From Gordonia asplenii (GTDB taxonomy: Bacteria > Actinomycetota > Actinomycetes > Mycobacteriales > Mycobacteriaceae): 64,000 bases of DNA. Shown here piece by piece: positions 60,100-64,000 of the stretch. Position numbers and translations under genes: made by a program. The notes below the pieces were generated by a model. That model was not told the DNA's origin, did not search any database, and saw only the letters and a list, made by a program, of their open reading frames with translations. The first letter of the stretch is position 1, and every line of letters begins with the position of its first letter. The stretch is taken from assembly GCF_012933505.1 (NCBI RefSeq), contig NZ_JABBNB010000021.1:1-64000 (forward strand). The letters run 5' to 3'.

Positions 60100-60855
60100 T
60101 TAGCTACGAGATCTGTTCGTGAACGCCGCGGCGCGCGTCCGAGAATCCTCCGAGGTCACCGCGTCGCACATCGCGGCAGCCTCGGCGTCGAGCTGTGTTT
60201 GCAGGAGCGACGGATCCGTGCGCATCAACCGTTTGGTCGCGGCGATCGCCGCGGTGGGACCTGCTTCGACGCGTCGTCCGTAAGCGGCCACCGCGTCGAC
60301 GAACCCGTCGTCGGGAAAGACGTGCGCGACGATCCCCAGTTCACGAGCCTGTTCGGCGGAGAGCGGAGTGTTCTCCAGATAGAGCCGAAATGCGGTGGAC
60401 GAGCCGAGCAGCCGCGGGACGACACTCGTGAAACCGGTGTCGGGTGTGACGCCGATCGCGGCGAAGGTCGGTATGAATCGCGCCGACTCGGCGGCAAGCA
60501 CCACGTCTGCGGTCAACGCGAGGCTCATCGCGCCGCCCGCCGCCACACCGTTGACTGCCGCGATGACCGGCTTGGCCATCGTCGTCATAGTCATCACCGC
60601 GCGATGCAGCGGCGTGATGATCGCCCGCACCGAAGCCGCGGGATCCCCGTCGCCGATCGAGGTCAGGTCGCCGCCGAGGCTGAACGTCGAGCCGCTGCCG
60701 GTGAGCACGACGCATCGGATCGTCGGGTCGGCAGCGTACCGCTCGAGCGTGGTTTGCAGGCTCTGTGCGGTGTCGGCGTCGATCGCTCGCCTGGTCATCG
60801 TCAGTGTCGCAGTCGCGCCGATCGTCGACGCGTGAACGGCGTCGAGGTCAGGCAT
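60100..60855 (-). CDS. enoyl-CoA hydratase/isomerase (crotonase) family protein
   Basis: This 251-residue crotonase has LTGSGSTFSLGGDL (oxyanion), KPVIAAVNGVAAGGAMSLALTADVVLAAE and FAAIGVTPDTGFTSVVPRLLGSSTA. The residue normally Glu after the second motif reads Asp in TPDTG, a variation common in isomerase-type members. ATG 60855 overlaps the stop of the acyl-CoA synthetase by eight bases, so translation is coupled. It would act on the CoA ester formed by that synthetase. Confidence 0.87.
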   Translation of the reverse strand: MPDLDAVHASTIGATATLTMTRRAIDADTAQSLQTTLERYAADPTIRCVVLTGSGSTFSLGGDLTSIGDGDPAASVRAIITPLHRAVMTMTTMAKPVIAAVNGVAAGGAMSLALTADVVLAAESARFIPTFAAIGVTPDTGFTSVVPRLLGSSTAFRLYLENTPLSAEQARELGIVAHVFPDDGFVDAVAAYGRRVEAGPTAAIAATKRLMRTDPSLLQTQLDAEAAAMCDAVTSEDSRTRAAAFTNRSRS

Positions 60856-62401
60856 CGATGTTGTTGAGCAGTGTGGTTCGGAGGTCCTTCTTGAGGAGTT
60901 TGCCGCTGGAGTTGCGCGGGAGGTGGGTGGTGAAGGTGACGGTGCGGGGGCATTTGTAGGGGGCGAGGTGGCGGCGGCAGTGGGTGATGATGTCGGTTTC
61001 GGTGGTGGGGTGGGCGAGGACAACGATGGCGGCGACGGTTTCGACCCAGTGGGGGTGGGGGATGCCGATGACGGCGGCGTCGGTGATGGCGGGGTGGTCG
61101 AGGAGGACGCGTTCGACTTCGGGGCTGTAGACGTTTTCTCCGCCGGTGATGATCATGTCTTTGAGGCGGTCGTCGCAGTAGAGGTAGCCGTCGTGGTCGA
61201 GGTGGCCGATGTCGCCGGTGTGAATCCAGCCGTCGGTGAGGGTGTCGGCGGTGTCGTGGGGGCGGTTGAGGTAGCCGGTCATGGTTTGGGGGCTGCGGAA
61301 GCAGAGTTCGCCTTGGGTGCCGGTGGGGACTTCGGCGCCGGTGGTGATGTCGATGATTTTGACCTCGGCGTCGGGGACGGGGGTGCCGGCGGCGGTGAGG
61401 AGGTGGGGGCGGTGCGGGTCGCGGTGGTCGTCGGGGTTGAGGGTGGCGATGACGCCGGAGAGTTCGGTTTGTCCGTAGACCTGGACGAATCCGACGGTGG
61501 GCCAGGCGGCGAGGGCGTCGCGGAGCAGGCCGAGGGGTGTGGGTGAGGCGCCGTAACCCAGGATTTTCAGGTTGCCGACGGCTGCGCGGGTGGTGGGTTC
61601 GGCGGTGAGGAGTCCTTTGATGACTGGAGGCACGAGGAAGGCGTGGGTGGCGCCGGTGGTCAGGGCGTGGGTGAGGGCGGTGGCGTCGCGGGTGCGGAGC
61701 AGGATGCTGCGGACGCCGGCGCGGATGCCGAAGAAGGCGTAGCAGACGCCGCCGACGTGGAAGAAGGGCATGGCGACGAGGTTGGCGTCGCCGGGGGTGA
61801 AGGGGAAGCGGGTGCCGACGTTGCGGGTGTGGGCGACGAGTGCGCGCTGACTCAACACGACGCCTTTGGGACGGCCGGTGGTGCCGGAGCTGTAGATGAT
61901 CAAGGCCGCGGCCTCCGGATCCACCACCGGCGTCGCCGTTGCCGGGGCGGTGGCGTGCAGGAGTGTGTCGTAGTCGCCGGTGGGGTCGTCGTCGATGCTG
62001 ATCAGGTGCCGCACACTTGACCGTTCGATGGCGGCGGGGTGGAATTCTGCGCCGACGAACAGGACGGTGGCGCCGCTGTCGGTGAGGGCGTAATCGAGTT
62101 CGTCGGGGGCCAGTCGCCAATTGAGCACGACGGTCGCGGCGCCGAGTGCGGCGGTGGCGAAGACGAGGTCGAGGCAGGCGGGATGGTTTTTGTCGAGGAC
62201 GGCGACCCGGTCACCGGCGGTGACGCCGATACCGGTGAGGTACCCGGCGAGGCGGTCGATCCGCTCACGCCACTGCCGCCACGACCAGACCCGATCCTGG
62301 TAGTCGATCGCGGTGGCGTCGGGGGTCTCCGCGACCCAGCGGTCGATGAAATCGTTCAGCAACTCCGCCGACGTATCCCGCCGGTCATCGCACAGTGTCA
62401 T
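60848..62401 (-). CDS. acyl-CoA synthetase (AMP-forming, FadD type) with mosaic codon use
   Basis: This 517-residue adenylate-forming ligase has the P-loop YSSGTTGRPKG at residues 170-180, YGQTELSG, TGDIGHLDHDGYLYCDDRLKD and NSSGKLLKKDLR with the catalytic Lys. ATG 62401 follows GGAGAG; an ATG at 62419 is an alternative. The last two thirds (about 60900-61860) use almost only C-ending codons with GAA/AAA, making the plus strand strikingly G-rich, while the first third uses the mixed codons of the neighbourhood. The crotonase follows with an 8-bp overlap. It is divergent from an acyl-CoA dehydrogenase. Confidence 0.9.
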   Translation of the reverse strand: MTLCDDRRDTSAELLNDFIDRWVAETPDATAIDYQDRVWSWRQWRERIDRLAGYLTGIGVTAGDRVAVLDKNHPACLDLVFATAALGAATVVLNWRLAPDELDYALTDSGATVLFVGAEFHPAAIERSSVRHLISIDDDPTGDYDTLLHATAPATATPVVDPEAAALIIYSSGTTGRPKGVVLSQRALVAHTRNVGTRFPFTPGDANLVAMPFFHVGGVCYAFFGIRAGVRSILLRTRDATALTHALTTGATHAFLVPPVIKGLLTAEPTTRAAVGNLKILGYGASPTPLGLLRDALAAWPTVGFVQVYGQTELSGVIATLNPDDHRDPHRPHLLTAAGTPVPDAEVKIIDITTGAEVPTGTQGELCFRSPQTMTGYLNRPHDTADTLTDGWIHTGDIGHLDHDGYLYCDDRLKDMIITGGENVYSPEVERVLLDHPAITDAAVIGIPHPHWVETVAAIVVLAHPTTETDIITHCRRHLAPYKCPRTVTFTTHLPRNSSGKLLKKDLRTTLLNNIDA

Positions 62402-62443
62402 CTCAACTCTCCATCTCATCGGTTGGTGTGACCACTATCTCAC

Positions 62444-62461
62444 TGACCGTACGTACAGTCA
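62444..62461. promoter_or_regulatory. 18-bp near-perfect palindrome, TetR-type operator candidate
   Basis: TGACCGTACGTACAGTCA is palindromic except for one mismatched pair. It lies 43 bp upstream of the acyl-CoA synthetase start and resembles TetR-type operators built on a GTACGTAC core. Confidence 0.65.
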
Positions 62462-62506
62462 ATAGTCACACCTCACCGTCGCCGATCCGGCACGCGACAT
62501 CCACCT

Positions 62507-62561
62507 TGCCAATGGCAGGCAACTCTGCCATTCTCGGATCGTGGCCAACCTGCCACTGGCA
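62507..62561. promoter_or_regulatory. paired palindromes TGCCA-N-TGGCA, operator candidates
   Basis: TGCCA-A-TGGCA at 62507-62517 and TGCCA-C-TGGCA at 62551-62561 are 44 bp apart, about four helical turns. Flanks make the two 16-mers inverted copies of one another with a single mismatch. They precede the acyl-CoA dehydrogenase (start 62577). Confidence 0.7.
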
Positions 62562-62576
62562 AGGAATGAGGTAGAC

Positions 62577-63788
62577 ATGACATTTTCCATGGCGTTCTCC
62601 GAGGAGCAGCGCGACCTGATCGACTGGTCCCACCGATTCGCCACCGAGGTCATGCGGCCCGCGGCGGTCGACGCCGATGAACGTGAGGCGTTGCCGTGGG
62701 ATGTGGTCGAAGAGGCCGCGAAGATCGGCATGTACAGCTGGGAGACGATGGCAAGTCTGCTCGGCGATCCGTCGGGGCTGTCGTTGTCGTTGCTGGCCGA
62801 AGAGTTGTTCTGGGGCGATGCCGGCACAGCGATGGTGATGTTCGGCACCAATCTCGCCGTCGGTGGGCTGGTATCGGCGGGCACGGGCGAACAGATCGCG
62901 GAATGGGCGCCGCAGATGTACGGCGACGTCGCGCAGCCGCAGGTGGCGGCCTTCTGTGTCTCCGAACCCGACGCCGGATCGGATGTATCGAATCTGCGGA
63001 CCCGCGCCCGGTACGACGAGGCTACCGACGAGTGGGTGATCAACGGCCAGAAGGCGTGGATCACCAACGGCGGAATCGCGGCGACGCACGTCGTCGTCGC
63101 TTCGGTGGAGCCAGAGTTGAAGGCACGCGGCCAGGCCACATTCGTCGTTCCGGAGGGCACCACCGGAGTTCAGGCCACTCGCAAGATCAAGAAGCTCGGC
63201 CTCAAGGCTTCGCATACCGCCGATGTCTTCTTCGACGACGTTCGGGTGCCCGCCCGATGCCTCCTCGGTGGTCGCGACAAGCTCGACGAGCGGCTCGCGC
63301 GGGCCCGCGAAGGCGGCCGGACCAGCACACAGAACGCGATGCAGACTTTCGAGTTGACCCGGCCCGTCGTCGGCGCGCAGGCCCTGGGTATCGCGCGAGC
63401 GTCGTACGAATACGCGCTCGACTACGCCAAAGACCGCGTCGCATTCGGCAGGCCGATCATCGAGAACCAGGCGATCGCCTTCACTCTGGCCGACATGGCC
63501 ACCGAGATCGACGCCGCGCGATTGCTCGTGCACCGGGCGGCGTGGATGGGCCGTACCGGCCAGACCTTCGGCACGGGCGAGGGGTCGATGTCCAAGCTCA
63601 AGGCCAGCGAGGTCGCGGTGTGGGCTGCCGAACGCGCGGTCCAGATCCTCGGCGGCGCGGGCTACAGCCGTGACCATCCGGTCGAGCGCTTCTACCGCGA
63701 CGCGAAGATCTACACGATCTTCGAAGGCACGTCCGAGATTCAGCGGCTGGTCATCGCACGAGCGCTGTCCGGAAAGCACATCCGATGA
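62577..63788 (+). CDS. acyl-CoA dehydrogenase
   Basis: This 403-residue flavoprotein has FCVSEPDAGSDVSNLRTRA, GQKAWITNGG, RVAFGRPIIENQAIAFTLADMA and YRDAKIYTIFEGTSEIQRLVIAR with the catalytic Glu in FEGTSE. It would oxidise acyl-CoA to enoyl-CoA. ATG 62577 follows GAGGTAG; a longer frame from 62541 crosses an operator palindrome. It is divergent from the synthetase/crotonase pair and overlaps the thioesterase-like gene (ATGA). Confidence 0.92.
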   Translation: MTFSMAFSEEQRDLIDWSHRFATEVMRPAAVDADEREALPWDVVEEAAKIGMYSWETMASLLGDPSGLSLSLLAEELFWGDAGTAMVMFGTNLAVGGLVSAGTGEQIAEWAPQMYGDVAQPQVAAFCVSEPDAGSDVSNLRTRARYDEATDEWVINGQKAWITNGGIAATHVVVASVEPELKARGQATFVVPEGTTGVQATRKIKKLGLKASHTADVFFDDVRVPARCLLGGRDKLDERLARAREGGRTSTQNAMQTFELTRPVVGAQALGIARASYEYALDYAKDRVAFGRPIIENQAIAFTLADMATEIDAARLLVHRAAWMGRTGQTFGTGEGSMSKLKASEVAVWAAERAVQILGGAGYSRDHPVERFYRDAKIYTIFEGTSEIQRLVIARALSGKHIR

Positions 63789-64000
63789 TCGCCGCAGAGT
63801 TGTCGCTGCCCGACTGTCCGCAGCGCGCGACGCCGTTCACCGTCACGCGGCGAGTTCGGATCGGCGATTGCGGTGTGGATCGCAAGCTCCGTCTCGACGG
63901 GGTCGCCTGCTACCTGCAGGACGTCGGATTCGACCACCTCGACGTCATGCCCGACGGGCACGCCCATCAGGCCTGGATCGTTCGCCGGATGGTGATCGAC
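63785..64000 (+). CDS. acyl-ACP thioesterase-like (hot-dog) protein, 3' end beyond the window
   Basis: The first 72 residues are present. The segment FTVTRRVRIGDCGVDRKLRLDGVACYLQDVGFDHLDV fits the N-terminal hot-dog fold of acyl-ACP thioesterases (FatA/FatB-like) and related acyl-CoA thioesterases. The start overlaps the acyl-CoA dehydrogenase stop by ATGA. Release of an acyl chain from CoA or ACP would be its role; the truncated view limits certainty. Confidence 0.65.
   Translation, partial: MIAAELSLPDCPQRATPFTVTRRVRIGDCGVDRKLRLDGVACYLQDVGFDHLDVMPDGHAHQAWIVRRMVID

Noticed and set aside
60923..61546. 207-residue Gly/Val/Asp-rich plus-strand frame resembling PE_PGRS-like proteins
   Set aside because: It is the complement of the C-ending-codon part of the acyl-CoA synthetase; the Gly-rich look follows from that codon bias.
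62430..62470. Additional CRP-like site (TGTGACC...TCTCAC)
   Set aside because: The half-sites are spaced eight rather than six bases apart, so it does not fit the CRP/GlxR pattern.
1..64000. tRNA, rRNA, riboswitch or replication origin
   Set aside because: I looked for tRNA-like cloverleaf ends, ribosomal RNA motifs and DnaA-box clusters and saw nothing I could support by eye.

Overview
This window looks like chromosomal DNA of a high-GC mycolic-acid actinobacterium, most likely Gordonia or a close relative. The support is: GC-rich coding throughout with GTG starts and several apparently leaderless genes; NDMA-type zinc alcohol dehydrogenases; MmyB-type XRE regulators; a DUF222/HNH protein (a multicopy family in Gordonia and relatives); and dispersed repeats built on GTTTCGACWC...GCTCAACC. 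I see no rRNA, tRNA, CRISPR array, integrase or transposase.

Layout. 0-3 kb: a DUF3089 hydrolase remnant, a strong hairpin and a FUSC-type membrane protein. 3.1-10.6 kb: a plus-strand catabolic operon (alcohol DH, aldehyde DH, alcohol DH, class III CoA-transferase, an SDR without its catalytic Tyr/Lys, aldehyde DH). 11-22 kb: a minus-strand acyl-CoA synthetase coupled to an unusual hydrolase/adenylation fusion, three alpha/beta hydrolases, two MmyB regulators and a thioesterase. 22.2-38.3 kb: the centrepiece, two divergent cassettes each encoding a HyuA-like ATPase, a HyuB-like partner and a tiny Cys4 protein of the acetone-carboxylase-gamma type. Between them lie a translationally coupled AraC regulator and a GAF/LuxR regulator. 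The cassettes also carry an SDR and aldehyde DH on one side, and a zinc MDR dehydrogenase and aldehyde DH on the other. 38.5-41.7 kb: a GntR regulator, an MFE2-like SDR and another aldehyde DH. 41.7-48.1 kb: an accessory patch of remnants (XRE plus a broken AbiEii-like toxin, a two-domain TerD protein, a hypothetical membrane protein, a frameshifted SnoaL gene, HNH). 48.2-50.3 kb: a tightly coupled alkylation-repair operon (ECF-like sigma factor, Ogt, 2OG-Fe(II) oxygenase, stand-alone Ada metal-binding domain). 50.3-55.5 kb: regulator/target pairs (MarR-hydrolase, XRE-MFS, NmrA-TetR). 55.6-64 kb: acyl-CoA metabolism (two acyl-CoA dehydrogenases, two crotonases, SDR, TetR, acyl-CoA synthetase, thioesterase-like fragment).

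How the genes may work together (inference). Alcohols and aldehydes would be oxidised to acids by the MDR and ALDH enzymes, activated by CoA-transferase or AMP-forming synthetases, and beta-oxidised. The two HyuAB-plus-Cys4 cassettes resemble ATP-dependent ketone carboxylases (acetone/acetophenone carboxylase superfamily), so ketone intermediates are plausible substrates. Five CRP/GlxR-like sites (TGTGA-N6-TCACA type) lie before the alcohol DH operon, the synthetase operon, both Hyu cassettes and the AraC gene, which suggests one global carbon-status regulator overlays the local ones. Clear palindromic operator candidates sit in most divergent promoter regions.
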